Counted from the stretch's first letter, positions 1 through 9,780 are shown. The stretch: DNA of 45,614 nt from Bryobacterales bacterium (GCA_003164035.1 PLRS01000039.1:1-45614), one strand, 5' to 3'. A program made the numbers and translations. The notes: generated from the sequence alone by a model not told the origin.

Positions 1-991
1 CGATGCGCGCCTTGTCGGCCATGCCGTTGAACAGGTTCCAGCGCAATCCAATGGAGGCCAGCCAGTTGGCCCCACCCTTATTGATGAACTGTTGGCGGTC
101 GGCCTCAAAGGCAGCGTGAAAGCCGACCTGAGGAAGCAGTGCGCTCCGGGCCGAGTCCGTCTGCGTCTTGGCAAGGTCTGCCGCCAGGTGTACTTGATGG
201 GCCTCCGGGCGCGTGGCGGAGGCGTACTTTTCGAGGGCCGCCAACGTCAGGTCCGGCAGATCCACCGCGGTTAGCGAGGTGGTCAGCACATGGGTGGTGT
301 CCAGCGGCAGCCCGAGCGCGTCGTTCAGCGCGGACTTCGCTACATCCAGATCCGCCGCCATCTGAATACGCTGCTCGGTGACGGCGGCAAGATGTACCCG
401 GATGGACAGCACATCGACATCGGTCGACATGCCGGCCGCATGGACTGATTCGGCCCGCGTCAGGTCCGCCTCGGCGCTTTTGAGCGATTGCTCCGCCGTC
501 TTGAGGCTTTCCGCAGCCAGTACCGCGCCGTAGTAAGCTCTGACCACGCCGGCCATCACTTGCATTTGGGTTCGCCGCTGCTCCTCGCCGCTCATCCGCC
601 GTGAGAGATCGGCCGATTTCACCGCGTTGCGGGTTTGCCCGGCGTCGTACAGGATCTGGTCCACCGTCAGTTGCGACTGGAAATTGTTCAGGGAATCCGG
701 CCGGTTCAGAGGACCGATATTGAAATTTTCAGCGCCGAATTGGTGCTGGGTCAGCAGCGAGCTGAAAACGAAGACCGGATTGTCGCTGCGCACGAAAGAT
801 TCGGAATAGTTCAGCTTGGGCAGGTTGCCGGCTCGGGCCGCGACAATGCGTGTCTCCGCGGCGCGCATCCCCGCATTGGTGGCGGCAATGCCTTTGTTTT
901 CGCGCAGGGCCAACCGCACCGCCTCGCGTAACGAGAGGGAATCCTGCGCCAATAAGGGCACAGCCAGGACCAAAAGGAGTGACTTTCTCAT
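1..991 (-). CDS. TolC-family outer-membrane efflux protein (partial, N-terminal part)
   Basis: The minus-strand frame opens with ATG at 991 and stays open to the left edge, giving about 330 residues. A short signal peptide (MRKSLLLVLAVPLLAQ) is followed by the opening typical of outer membrane efflux proteins (DSLSLREAVRLALRENKGI). Long helical stretches rich in Ala, Gln and Glu follow, with the repeated pattern of TolC coiled coils (for example NNFQSQLTVDQILYDAGQTR). TolC-type proteins form the outer-membrane exit duct of RND, ABC or type I export systems. The partner inner-membrane and periplasmic genes would lie outside the window. It is divergent from the GH106 gene. The C-terminal half is missing only because the window ends. 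Confidence 0.85.
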   Translation of the reverse strand, partial: MRKSLLLVLAVPLLAQDSLSLREAVRLALRENKGIAATNAGMRAAETRIVAARAGNLPKLNYSESFVRSDNPVFVFSSLLTQHQFGAENFNIGPLNRPDSLNNFQSQLTVDQILYDAGQTRNAVKSADLSRRMSGEEQRRTQMQVMAGVVRAYYGAVLAAESLKTAEQSLKSAEADLTRAESVHAAGMSTDVDVLSIRVHLAAVTEQRIQMAADLDVAKSALNDALGLPLDTTHVLTTSLTAVDLPDLTLAALEKYASATRPEAHQVHLAADLAKTQTDSARSALLPQVGFHAAFEADRQQFINKGGANWLASIGLRWNLFNGMADKARI

Positions 992-1047
992 AATATTCGG
1001 ATCTCAAAACGTGGCTTCGTACCTCAAGATGCATATTTCGTCCGTGG

Positions 1048-1060
1048 GTGACATCGTCAC
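1048..1060. promoter_or_regulatory. Candidate operator: GTGAC-ATC-GTCAC inverted repeat
   Basis: This is a perfect 5-bp inverted repeat with a 3-bp centre, in the divergent intergenic region, 57 bp ahead of the TolC-type start codon. Efflux operons are often controlled by regulators binding such dyads close to the promoter. No regulator gene is in view, so the assignment is only positional, and a dyad this short could be chance. Confidence 0.25.
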
Positions 1061-1210
1061 TTTTCCGAAAAGACTGCATCTCGGTGGATGAAAGCATTTC
1101 CAAAATAAAGGTGGAAATCCTACAGCTAGGCTAGTGAACGAATCGAAAGGCAAATCTGCGATCAACTTGCTTTTCAGGCAAAACCCTATTTACAGGAGGA
1201 TACTGGAATC

Positions 1211-4200
1211 ATGCGAATTGCCAGGAGCGTGGGCCGGTTGAGCTTCGTCGCTTCCGTAGCTGCCCTGTTAGGGGCGTGGGTTGTTTCGGCGCAGAGTCCG
1301 GGCGACGCCCTGGAACGCGGATTCCAGAACCCTCCCGACAGCGCGAAACCGCGAGTCTGGTGGCACTGGATGAACGGTAACATTACCAAGGACGGCATCC
1401 AGGCAGACCTGGAGTGGATGAAGCGCGTGGGTATCGGCGGCTTCCAGAATTTCGACGCGGCGCTCAGTACGCCGCAAGTGGTGGAGAAGCGGCTTGTCTA
1501 TATGACTCCCGAGTGGAAAGACGCTTTTCGCTTTACGGCGAATCTGGCCGACCGATTGGGCTTGGAGATGGCCATTGCGGGATCGCCGGGCTGGAGCGAA
1601 AGCGGTGGTCCGTGGGTACCGCCGGCACAGGCGATGAAGAAATTCGTTTGGAGCGAGACCCGCGTGCAGGGAGGCGAACCCTTCCGAGGCGTTCTTGCCA
1701 AACCGCCCTCGGGCACCGGTCCGTTCCAGAACATCGGGGGCCGCGAGGTGCCACGCGCGACAGCCCCTCCGCCGGAATTCTATGCCGACAGCGCGGTCGT
1801 CGCCTATCCGGCGCCCGAGGGCGACGTGCCGATGGCCGGGTTGCAGCCGAAGGTGACGTCCAGCGGCGGCCAGTTCGATCTGGCGGCGCTGACCGATGGC
1901 GACCTGGCAAAGACTACAATGCTGCCCGCGGCTCCGCCGAACGAAAAGGCCTGGGTTCAATTTGAGTTTGCCAAGCCGCAGACATTTCGCGGGCTCACCA
2001 TCGTGGCTGGCGGCGGCAGAGGCGTTGCCGACCCGGCGCTGGAGGCCAGCGTCGATGGCCAGGAGTTTCGCGTGGTCGCCGCGATTACCGGTAGCCGCGC
2101 TCCCGAGCGTACCATTGCATTTCCGGCCACGATCGCCAGGTTTTTTCGGGTGACCTTCCGAACGGCGCCGCCGCCGGCAAACACCGCCGCGCCGGTTGCC
2201 GCGGCCGCCGATATACCGATCGCGGAGCTGGTGCTCGACGCCGGCACCCCGGTTCATCGATTTGAAGACAAGGCAGCCTTCGGTCTCGGCACCGGGCTCC
2301 TCGATTCGTCCACCCCACCGGTGGCTGCCGGAGGCGCCATTCCAAAAGCCGGCGTCATCGACCTCACCTCCAAGATGCGCCCTGACGGCTCGCTCGACTG
2401 GACGCCGCCACCGGGCCGCTGGATCGTGCTGCGGCTGGGGTATTCGCTCCTCGGCATCACCAATCATCCGGCCTCACCGGAGGCCACCGGGCTCGAGGTG
2501 GACAAACTGAATCCCGCCTACGTGAAGAACTATTTCAACAACTACCTGGATCAGTACAAAGATGCCACCGGCGGACTGATGGGCGCGCGCGGTCTCGGAT
2601 TTGTAGTGACCGACAGTTGGGAGGCCGGCGCGCAGAACTGGACCGACGATATGTTCACCGAGTTCCGCCAGCGCCGCGGCTACGACATGCATCCCTGGCT
2701 GCCCGTTCTGACCGGTCATGTGGTGGAGAGCTCCGAAGCAAGCGACCGCTTCCTTTACGATTTCCGCCGGACGCTAGCCGACCTGGTGGCCGAGAATCAC
2801 TACGATCAACTCACTACTCTGCTGCATGCCAGAGGCATGGGCCGCTACAGCGAGTCGCACGAGAGCGGGCGCGCGTTCATCGGCGACGGCATGGAGGTCA
2901 AACGCACGGCCGATGTACCGATGAGTGCCATGTGGACGCAATTGCCGGGCGTGAACGCGGAACAGTACGGCTACAACGCCGATATCCGCGAATCGGCTTC
3001 GGTGGCTCACATCTACGGGCAGAACCTGGTAGCGGCGGAATCGATGACGGCCAGCCGCGGCGCATGGTCGTGGTCGCCGGAAACCCTGAAGCCTACCGCC
3101 GACAAGGAACTGGCCATGGGGCTGAACCGCTTCGTGATCCACACCTCGGTACACCAGCCGGTGAACGATAAAATCCCGGGCCTCGGCCTGGGCCCGTATG
3201 GACAATGGTTCACGCGGCACGAGACTTGGGCGGAGGTCGCCGAGCCGTGGGTTTCGTACCTGACGCGCAGTTCCTATATGCTCCAGCAGGGCAAGTTCGT
3301 GGCCGACGTAGCTTATTACTACGGGGAGGATTCCAACGTCACGGCGCTGTTCGCAACCCATTCACCCGACGTGCCGGCCGGTTATAACTTCGACTACGTC
3401 AACGGCGACGCGTTGCTGCATCGCCTGTCGGTGGAGGGCGGGCGGCTTACGACTCCGAGCGGCATGAGCTACCGCGTGCTGGCTATCGACGCCAACGCGC
3501 GACACATAGGTTTGCCGGTGCTGCGCAAGATCCGCGACCTGGTGAAGGCCGGCGCGGTGGTGGTAGGACCTAAGCCCGCGGACACGCCCAGCCTGAGCGA
3601 CGACCTGGCGGAATTCCAAGCCATCGCCGACGAGGTCTGGGGACCGGACACGGGCGAGCACGCGTTCGGCAAGGGCAGAGTCTACGCCAACCAGACAGTG
3701 GCGGACGCTTTGGCCGCAATCCAGGCGGGGCCGGACTTCGCCTACGCCAAACCTCGGAGCGACACGAACCTGCTGTTCGTGCATCGTAAGCTGGCGGACG
3801 GCGAAATCTACTGGGTGGATAACCGCAGCCCGCGTGCCGAATCTTTAGATGCCACCTTCCGCGTCGCAGGCAAAGCGGCGGAACTGTGGCACGCCGATAC
3901 CGGTGCGATGGATCCCGCGCCGTATCGAATCGAGGGCGGTCGCACGACCGTGCCGCTCGACCTGGAACCTTACGGGGCGGTATTTGTGGTGTTTCGCAAA
4001 GCCTCCGCCTCGCCATCGCGAACCTTGCCGCGGCAAACGGAAACTCCGCTGGGCACGCTGGACGGAGCCTGGGAGGTCGCCTTCCAGCCGGACCGGGGGG
4101 CGCCGGCAAAGATCGCCCTGGAGAAGCTCAGTTCATGGAGCGAGAGCGCCGATACCGGAGTGAAGTATTTCTCCGGCACGGCGATCTACACCAAGACCTT

Positions 4201-4540
4201 CGAGGCGCCCGCCGGCTGGTTCCAGTCCGGCGCGCGGCTGTGGCTGGACCTGGGCGAGGTGAAGAACATCGCGGAGGTATCCATCAACGGTGTGCCGCTG
4301 GGCGTGGTTTGGAAGGCGCCGTTTCGGGCTGAAGCGACGGGCGCACTGAAGCCGGGCGCAAACAGCTTGGAAATCAAGGTGACCAACCTTTGGGTCAATC
4401 GGCTGATCGGCGATCAGCAGCCCGGCATCGCGAAGAAGTACACCTACACGACGCAGCCATTCTATCGGGCCGATTCGCCGCTGCTACCCTCCGGGCTTCT
4501 GGGGCCGATCGCGGTCGTGCGGACAGTGAGCCGGCAGTAG
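1211..4540 (+). CDS. Secreted GH106-like alpha-L-rhamnosidase
   Basis: 1109 residues. The start is supported by AGGAGG at 1194-1199. Residues 1-28 form a signal peptide (hydrophobic core, cleavage near VVSAQ|SP). The mature protein starts with the pattern seen in large secreted glycoside hydrolases annotated as alpha-L-rhamnosidases: KPRVWWHWMNGNITKDGI, then GGFQNFDAALSTPQV and later AIAGSPGWSESGGPWVPP. The centre is a TIM-barrel-like region with many aromatic and acidic residues. The C-terminal part (WLDLGEVKNIAEVSINGVPLG, then NLWVNRLIGDQQ) is a galactose-binding-like beta-sandwich typical of GH2/GH106-type enzymes. The length (about 1100) fits GH106. The role inferred is removal of terminal L-rhamnose from plant or microbial polysaccharides in the periplasm or outside the cell. 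Catalytic residues were not assigned. Confidence 0.8.
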   Translation: MRIARSVGRLSFVASVAALLGAWVVSAQSPGDALERGFQNPPDSAKPRVWWHWMNGNITKDGIQADLEWMKRVGIGGFQNFDAALSTPQVVEKRLVYMTPEWKDAFRFTANLADRLGLEMAIAGSPGWSESGGPWVPPAQAMKKFVWSETRVQGGEPFRGVLAKPPSGTGPFQNIGGREVPRATAPPPEFYADSAVVAYPAPEGDVPMAGLQPKVTSSGGQFDLAALTDGDLAKTTMLPAAPPNEKAWVQFEFAKPQTFRGLTIVAGGGRGVADPALEASVDGQEFRVVAAITGSRAPERTIAFPATIARFFRVTFRTAPPPANTAAPVAAAADIPIAELVLDAGTPVHRFEDKAAFGLGTGLLDSSTPPVAAGGAIPKAGVIDLTSKMRPDGSLDWTPPPGRWIVLRLGYSLLGITNHPASPEATGLEVDKLNPAYVKNYFNNYLDQYKDATGGLMGARGLGFVVTDSWEAGAQNWTDDMFTEFRQRRGYDMHPWLPVLTGHVVESSEASDRFLYDFRRTLADLVAENHYDQLTTLLHARGMGRYSESHESGRAFIGDGMEVKRTADVPMSAMWTQLPGVNAEQYGYNADIRESASVAHIYGQNLVAAESMTASRGAWSWSPETLKPTADKELAMGLNRFVIHTSVHQPVNDKIPGLGLGPYGQWFTRHETWAEVAEPWVSYLTRSSYMLQQGKFVADVAYYYGEDSNVTALFATHSPDVPAGYNFDYVNGDALLHRLSVEGGRLTTPSGMSYRVLAIDANARHIGLPVLRKIRDLVKAGAVVVGPKPADTPSLSDDLAEFQAIADEVWGPDTGEHAFGKGRVYANQTVADALAAIQAGPDFAYAKPRSDTNLLFVHRKLADGEIYWVDNRSPRAESLDATFRVAGKAAELWHADTGAMDPAPYRIEGGRTTVPLDLEPYGAVFVVFRKASASPSRTLPRQTETPLGTLDGAWEVAFQPDRGAPAKIALEKLSSWSESADTGVKYFSGTAIYTKTFEAPAGWFQSGARLWLDLGEVKNIAEVSINGVPLGVVWKAPFRAEATGALKPGANSLEIKVTNLWVNRLIGDQQPGIAKKYTYTTQPFYRADSPLLPSGLLGPIAVVRTVSRQ

Positions 4541-4583
4541 CGCAGGTCAGGCCGCCAGTGCCACACCCGATTTGTACCGAATC

Positions 4584-4608
4584 CCGCCTTGAAAAGCCTT
4601 TCAGGCGG
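4584..4608. terminator. Hairpin between convergent genes
   Basis: CCGCCTTGAAA (4584-4594) pairs with TTTCAGGCGG (4599-4608) through a 4-base loop, with one bulged T. It sits between the convergent GH106 and asparagine-synthase-like genes and overlaps the stop codon of the latter. There is no clear T-tract, so bidirectional termination is plausible but unproven. Confidence 0.4.
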
Positions 4609-6151
4609 TGAGAGACCTCTTAGCCACTTGTTCTAACCATTCACTGACGAAGACCATCGCCCAGACTGCGGCAGTGGTTTGTCCGGGCAAACTGCTTGTC
4701 GCGGTGAGTTTCGTTCTGATGCGCCGAAGGAATTTCTTCTCAAGAAACGGACTCAATTGAGATTGGTCCGCGAGCAACTTGTCGAACGCAGCAAGGAATG
4801 CGTCGCTTTTGAACCTCTCGCTCATTGGGGCGACAAAGCCGCTCTTCGGTCGGTAAACCATCTCGGAAGGAACGTGCCGCGCCAATGCGGCCTTCAGCAG
4901 CCACTTCGCTTCCTGGTCAGCCCCCGGCCAGTTCCCCGACGAGAGGGCAATCCGAACCATTTGCGGGCTGAGAAAGGGATAGGCGACGTCTAGAGCCGAG
5001 GCCGCGAACAGCGACTTCGAGTTCTGAGCATAGATGCAGCTACACACCAAGGACATGTCCAGCGCAGCGAATTGGATGGGCGGGCTTTGTGGTGAGATCG
5101 AGTGCAGCCAACTGAGCCCCAACGATTCGACTTCCTGGGCAACCCGCTTCGGCACGTGATAAGCGATTCCATCCAGAGGATTCTGCGCTACCGCAGACAG
5201 GGGGAAACGATGTTGGGACGCTCTTCTCAGCACGCTGAACAAATACTCGACCTTGGAGTCCTTTTGCCACGACGAGAGCAACCGGTATCCCAGGGAGCCG
5301 ATGTGGAGAAGTGCGCCTGGGAGGGAATGGACTTTCTGCCATTGGCGGGACCGGCCGAACAAGCCGAATGCCCCGTCCGCGCCGATGCCATCGATCACGC
5401 TAAATTCAGGTCCGAACGTGCGAATTACCGAATGGGCGAGAGTCCGGATGGGGACGGCGGAATGATCGCAGAATGGCGTTCGGTAGTCGCTGCCGGCGTG
5501 CGTCAGAACATCGCCGACGTCCATGCCTGAGTCGATATCCTGGATTCGTTGGAAGCTCAGACCAAGATGTTTGGCCATTCGCTCGGCGAGAAGCGACTCG
5601 GGGTCGCCCGGGCCCAAACAGTAATTCACCAGCAGCGTGTCCTTCAGTCCCAAAGCAGCGGCTCGCGCAGCCAGCAGGCCGGAATCGACTCCCCCGCTAA
5701 AAAGAATGATGAGGCGATGCTTATCATGCGATGCGAGAAGCGCGCTGTCGAGTGCGGCGACAACGATGGAAATTTGCTGATCTAGATCCAGAGGACGACT
5801 CTCCTTGTCCCACACCTGTTCAGGTTGGAACTCGGATTCCTCGACCCGCGCCGGCTGGTCTCGAAAAGTTGTGATTCTCCCCGGAACTGCACGGCTAATA
5901 GATTTCCATGGGCTCAATGGAGGAATAGCCGCGCCGAATTGCAAAAGGGAATAGATTGCCCGCTCATCTATGGTGTCGGTCGGTCTTACCAGTTGCCTGA
6001 GGTCGTCCGCGAGATCGATGGAATCGCTACCGATGCGATAGTAGATCTGGTCCACAGCAGTCGCCGGGATCTCCAATCGAAGGACCGCTCCTTTTTCCTG
6101 GCACAAAATCCCCGTATCGCTGCTAGGCCGGGTCCAATTCGAATGAACCAT
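4601..6151 (-). CDS. Asparagine-synthase-like ATP-pyrophosphatase lacking an intact glutaminase domain
   Basis: The ATG at 6151 is preferred over an in-frame ATG at 6238 because GGAGG (6157-6161) lies 5 bases upstream; this gives 516 residues. The ATP-PPi synthetase P-loop is clear (LIILFSGGVDSGLLAARAA), followed by YCLGPGDPESLLAERMAKHLG and a helical C-terminal domain typical of AsnB. Normal AsnB starts with a catalytic Cys2 (MCGI...) and about 200 residues of class II glutaminase. Here only the end of that domain is recognisable (GAAIPPLSPWKSISRAVPG) and no Cys2 is present. It may therefore use free ammonia, or amidate a sugar acid or peptide. Next to an exopolysaccharide cluster, amidation of a uronic acid is an attractive guess. 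The product is not proven. Confidence 0.75.
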   Translation of the reverse strand: MVHSNWTRPSSDTGILCQEKGAVLRLEIPATAVDQIYYRIGSDSIDLADDLRQLVRPTDTIDERAIYSLLQFGAAIPPLSPWKSISRAVPGRITTFRDQPARVEESEFQPEQVWDKESRPLDLDQQISIVVAALDSALLASHDKHRLIILFSGGVDSGLLAARAAALGLKDTLLVNYCLGPGDPESLLAERMAKHLGLSFQRIQDIDSGMDVGDVLTHAGSDYRTPFCDHSAVPIRTLAHSVIRTFGPEFSVIDGIGADGAFGLFGRSRQWQKVHSLPGALLHIGSLGYRLLSSWQKDSKVEYLFSVLRRASQHRFPLSAVAQNPLDGIAYHVPKRVAQEVESLGLSWLHSISPQSPPIQFAALDMSLVCSCIYAQNSKSLFAASALDVAYPFLSPQMVRIALSSGNWPGADQEAKWLLKAALARHVPSEMVYRPKSGFVAPMSERFKSDAFLAAFDKLLADQSQLSPFLEKKFLRRIRTKLTATSSLPGQTTAAVWAMVFVSEWLEQVAKRSLTA

Positions 6152-6288
6152 GAAATCCTCCGCTTTTGTACAGCTTGCCCATTTGTGACCTACCAATGGG
6201 CTGCGTCCTTTTCTTGAGACAATCCTCAATTCGGGCACCTACCGTTCCCACAACTGAGTTTGTCCTGTGCCCGCACGGATACCGCATG

Positions 6289-6297
6289 AGTATAGCA
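6289..6297 (-). promoter_or_regulatory. Candidate extended -10 promoter for the asparagine-synthase-like gene
   Basis: On the minus strand the sequence reads TGCTATACT: a TATACT -10 box (5 of 6 bases of the sigma70 consensus) with a TG extension. No good -35 is visible. It would give a leader of about 130 bases before the start at 6151. Confidence 0.3.
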
Positions 6298-7193
6298 TTG
6301 AGTGCATTGTACGGATCGCCGGCATGGCCTGTTCCTCGCATTCGACGGCAACTTGCGGGATGGCCTCTGTTCACCTCAGACGCAATTCCTGCTCGCGGCG
6401 GGCAACCCGGGCACTAAAGCCGCGCCCCTGTGGCGAAAAGTTGGTTGAGCTAAATCCAACAAACCGCTTGGGTTCCACTTAATGTCAGATTTCCCGAGAA
6501 AATTCCTCAACTGAGCGCACTAGCCATAAGCGAGACGTGGAACAGGGCTGCGTTGGCTGCACATGCACTTCCGGGGAGATCGACCGTCAAGACCGCATCA
6601 TGAATCAGTTTCCATCCGTCGATGATTACCTATTTGTTGCGGCACCTTGGGACAGACGCAAACTCCACTCTGACGCTTTCAGATGCTATAAATCCGGCGG
6701 TCGCGACACCTGATCCGTGGACAAACTCGCGAGCACGGAAGGCAAACCCCACGGTTTGCCAACCTCCCCGTAGCGAACTCAGTGCGGTTTGCCTGAGATT
6801 CACGTTTCTGTTGGAGCGCCTGAGCCGCGATCGTATCCGAGGTCCCAAAGGACCCGTGAACCTTCAGCCCTCGCCGGCAATTCCTAAAGATTGCTACTCC
6901 GAGCCCCACACCTCTTCGCTTCAATTGCACTTTTCGGGAGAGGAACCTTCTCTACAATGCACCATATTTATGATTCACCAAGCTAGCACGACCCGCTCGA
7001 AACGCTTGGAACCTCGTCAAGAGCCACGATAACAGTTTGCTATTAACTGACGGCAACTTGACCCGTTTTAGAAACTGCTGATATGCCTTGTAGCGGGGCG
7101 CCTCTTTTGGGAGAAGACAGCTCGCCGTATTCGGGAGATTGACCTTTCTCAAGACGCCTGCCCATTAACCCACATAGGCAGTAAGGAGCATAG
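6298..7193. other. Long intergenic region without a supported gene
   Basis: About 0.9 kb. Open frames here (for example 6622-7032 on the plus strand) show no family signature, no signal peptide and no good ribosome binding site. The stretch is visibly richer in A and T than its surroundings. It contains the GGTTTGCC hairpin described separately, and its right end carries AAGGAG at 7184-7188 serving the GTG start at 7194. No RNA gene was recognised. Confidence 0.5.
6741..6792. repeat. GGTTTGCC inverted and direct repeats
   Basis: GGCAAACC (6741-6748) and GGTTTGCC (6753-6760) form a perfect 8-bp stem with a 4-base loop. GGTTTGCC occurs again at 6785-6792. The group could be a regulatory hairpin or repeated protein-binding sites in the long intergenic region. 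No T-tract follows, so it is not an ordinary terminator. Confidence 0.4.
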
Positions 7194-9698
7194 GTGTCTA
7201 ACGCAAACTCTCAGTGTGTGATTGGTGGCCGCCCCCTGATTCAAGACAGGTCCCACGATGTCGGCATTACCGCAAGTCCTTCTCGTTATTGGAGAACTCA
7301 CGATATTATCGGAAGTCGCCTAACGCTATACCTTCTTGCTCTTGTGCTCCCCGCCGTCGCGACCGCGGCCGTGGAAGTTTCGCTGACGCCACTCTCCGTT
7401 ACTCTTGCCAGTGGCAAGACCCAGCAGTTCACAGCCAGGGTGGCCGGAACCTCCAAAACCTCCGTTACCTGGACGCTGAAGCCGAGCGTGGGGACGGTCT
7501 CCGCAACGGGCCTCTATACGGCCCCAGCCAGCATCTCCGCGGCGCAAACCGTGACGGTTACGGCTACCAGCGTGGCGAATTCCGCTAAGTCGGCAAGCGC
7601 CACCGTGACGCTGAATCCTCCGGTGACTGTTTCGCTAACACCATCTTCAGTTTCTTTGCAGCCTTCGCAAAGTCAGACGCTTACGGCCAAGGTCGCCGGC
7701 ACGAGCAACACCGGTGTCACTTGGTCGTTTAGCCCGGCTTTGGGAAGCATGGCGACCAGTGGCGGGACCGCTGTCTACGTTGCCCCAAGTAGCGCCCCGA
7801 CTAGCAACACTGTTATAATTACTGCCGCAACCATGGCGAATCCGTCAATAGTCGCGACAGCGGCCGTCACAATACTCCAGGCAGTGACGGTGTCCCTAAG
7901 CCCACCCACCGTCGGCTTGACCTCTTCTGGGACACAGCAGTTCACCGCCACGGTTGCCGGGACTACAAATACGGCGGTGACCTGGTCGCTTAGCCCGTCG
8001 GTAGGTACAATCTCCTCGGCTGGTCTGTATACGGCGCCCTCGAGTATTTCAACGTCTCAGACAGTTACCCTAACGGCTCAGAGCGTCGCGAACCCGGCCG
8101 TGTCGGCCACCGCCACCGCGTCCTTGGTACCACCCTTGGCTATTACGAGCGCCACAGTGCCCAACGGCACGACTGGCGTGCTGTACGGCGCGACACTGAC
8201 GGCCACAGGCGGCATACCGCCGTATACTTGGTCGCTCGTATCGGGTGCGCTGCCGCCAGGTCTCACCCTGACGGCTTCTTCGGGATTAATTTCCGGTACG
8301 CCAACCACGGCTGGATCGTATACCTTCGCCGTTCAGGCCCGCGACACCGTTGGGAACCAGGCGTCGCAATCCAACGCTGTCGCCATCACCGCTCCTACGG
8401 GCGTGCCTTGGGGCCCCACCTATTATGTTTCTGGTCAAACCGGCAACGACACATGGTCTGGACTTTTGCCTTCGCCAAACTCGGCCGGCACCGATGGCCC
8501 ATTTCAAACGCTTACAAAAGCTCAAGCCGCAATGCGAGCCTCATCGACTGTTAAGATTGCAACCATTCTGGCCGGCACTTACAGCATCTCTTCTATTTGG
8601 TCGTTTACCTGGGCCGATGCCGGTGAACTCTGGATCTCCTATCCGGGACAAACGGCGGTACTGAATGGCGCTACGACAGGAGGCGTTAGTGTAACTGGTG
8701 TTAGCAGCCTCCAATTCACGGACCTTACATTTCAGAATATGGGGACCACCGGCGTCCTATTAAGTGGAGGTTCGACTGCCGTTAACTTTAGGTGGAACAC
8801 TTTCGTCAACTGTAACGAGACCTGTATTGCTGGAAGCGGCGTCACCAATTCGATCGTCGACAGCAATACTTTCAATGGGCAGAGCCCGGGAAACCCGAGC
8901 GGTAGCACTAGTCAGTTCTATTCCGCTATCTCACTTTCGTACGGAAGCAGCAACAATCAAATCACCCACAATCTGATCGAAAACTGCCAAGGCGGTGGTA
9001 TAGCGTTCAACGCCGGCCTGACCGACCCTCCGAACAACAACAACATCGTGGATCGCAACATCCTTCAAAACGTCGACACGAACGTCACGGATGCGGGGGC
9101 CATTTACATGATGGACCGATCCCACTCGGCCGTGGGCAATCAAATCACAAACAACCTCATTTACGGAAACGGAGGCACCGGATATCTGACAAATCAGACC
9201 AAGGCGATCTATCTCGACGACCTAATGTCCAATGTCCTGGTGAGCGGCAACATCTGCCAGACCTGCGGCGAATACGCGTGGCAAATTCACGCCGGAAACA
9301 ACAATAGCATCGTCAATAATATCTTTGACCTCTCGGTGGCGGGTACATTGGCCGGTTTTTATCAACATGATTCGCTCTTGACGGATTACGGTATGGCCGG
9401 CAATCTGTTAGAGCGGAACATTTATTATTTCGCCACTACACCCCCCAGTATCTTATACACCGTAAGCATTGGCTCTACCGATGTCTTGCCGACCGATTCG
9501 GCTAATATGTATTTCTCGGCGGCAGGTTCGACGATCCCCAACACGACGATCGTTGACACAAATGCCACGACTGCCAACCCGCAGTTCACAAGTCCGTCGA
9601 CTCTCAATTACTCTATGCCGCTGTCTTCCCCTGCATACACGGTGATTGGGTTCCAGGCGTTAACGACAAACCAGGGGCCGCTCCCGTACGTGCCTTGA
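7194..9698 (+). CDS. Secreted Ig-repeat protein with right-handed parallel beta-helix domain
   Basis: 834 residues from a GTG start with AAGGAG at 7184-7188. A hydrophobic export segment lies at about residues 42-59 (LTLYLLALVLPAVATAA), unusually far from the N-terminus. Three BIG2-like Ig repeats follow at about 60-140, 143-228 and 231-310, each with the pattern VSLTP..V.L....QTFTA.VAGT.NT.VTW. A putative-Ig (He_PIG) module at about 314-398 contains PPYTWSLVSGALPPGL. From about residue 405 (YYVSGQTGNDTWSG, DGPFQTLTKAQAAM) to the end is a pectate-lyase-like beta-helix with Asn ladders (GSSNNQITHNLIENC, NNNNIVDRNIL). Such folds occur in polysaccharide lyases, epimerases and adhesins. Convergent with the exopolysaccharide operon, it may modify or bind that polymer. 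Catalytic residues are not identifiable. Confidence 0.75.
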   Translation: MSNANSQCVIGGRPLIQDRSHDVGITASPSRYWRTHDIIGSRLTLYLLALVLPAVATAAVEVSLTPLSVTLASGKTQQFTARVAGTSKTSVTWTLKPSVGTVSATGLYTAPASISAAQTVTVTATSVANSAKSASATVTLNPPVTVSLTPSSVSLQPSQSQTLTAKVAGTSNTGVTWSFSPALGSMATSGGTAVYVAPSSAPTSNTVIITAATMANPSIVATAAVTILQAVTVSLSPPTVGLTSSGTQQFTATVAGTTNTAVTWSLSPSVGTISSAGLYTAPSSISTSQTVTLTAQSVANPAVSATATASLVPPLAITSATVPNGTTGVLYGATLTATGGIPPYTWSLVSGALPPGLTLTASSGLISGTPTTAGSYTFAVQARDTVGNQASQSNAVAITAPTGVPWGPTYYVSGQTGNDTWSGLLPSPNSAGTDGPFQTLTKAQAAMRASSTVKIATILAGTYSISSIWSFTWADAGELWISYPGQTAVLNGATTGGVSVTGVSSLQFTDLTFQNMGTTGVLLSGGSTAVNFRWNTFVNCNETCIAGSGVTNSIVDSNTFNGQSPGNPSGSTSQFYSAISLSYGSSNNQITHNLIENCQGGGIAFNAGLTDPPNNNNIVDRNILQNVDTNVTDAGAIYMMDRSHSAVGNQITNNLIYGNGGTGYLTNQTKAIYLDDLMSNVLVSGNICQTCGEYAWQIHAGNNNSIVNNIFDLSVAGTLAGFYQHDSLLTDYGMAGNLLERNIYYFATTPPSILYTVSIGSTDVLPTDSANMYFSAAGSTIPNTTIVDTNATTANPQFTSPSTLNYSMPLSSPAYTVIGFQALTTNQGPLPYVP

Positions 9699-9780
9699 TG
9701 CAACGTGGCTGCGCATTGGATTCAGAAACTGGCCCACAAGCCACCACCTTTCGCGACTCCACACGGGGCGGGAAGCCGCC

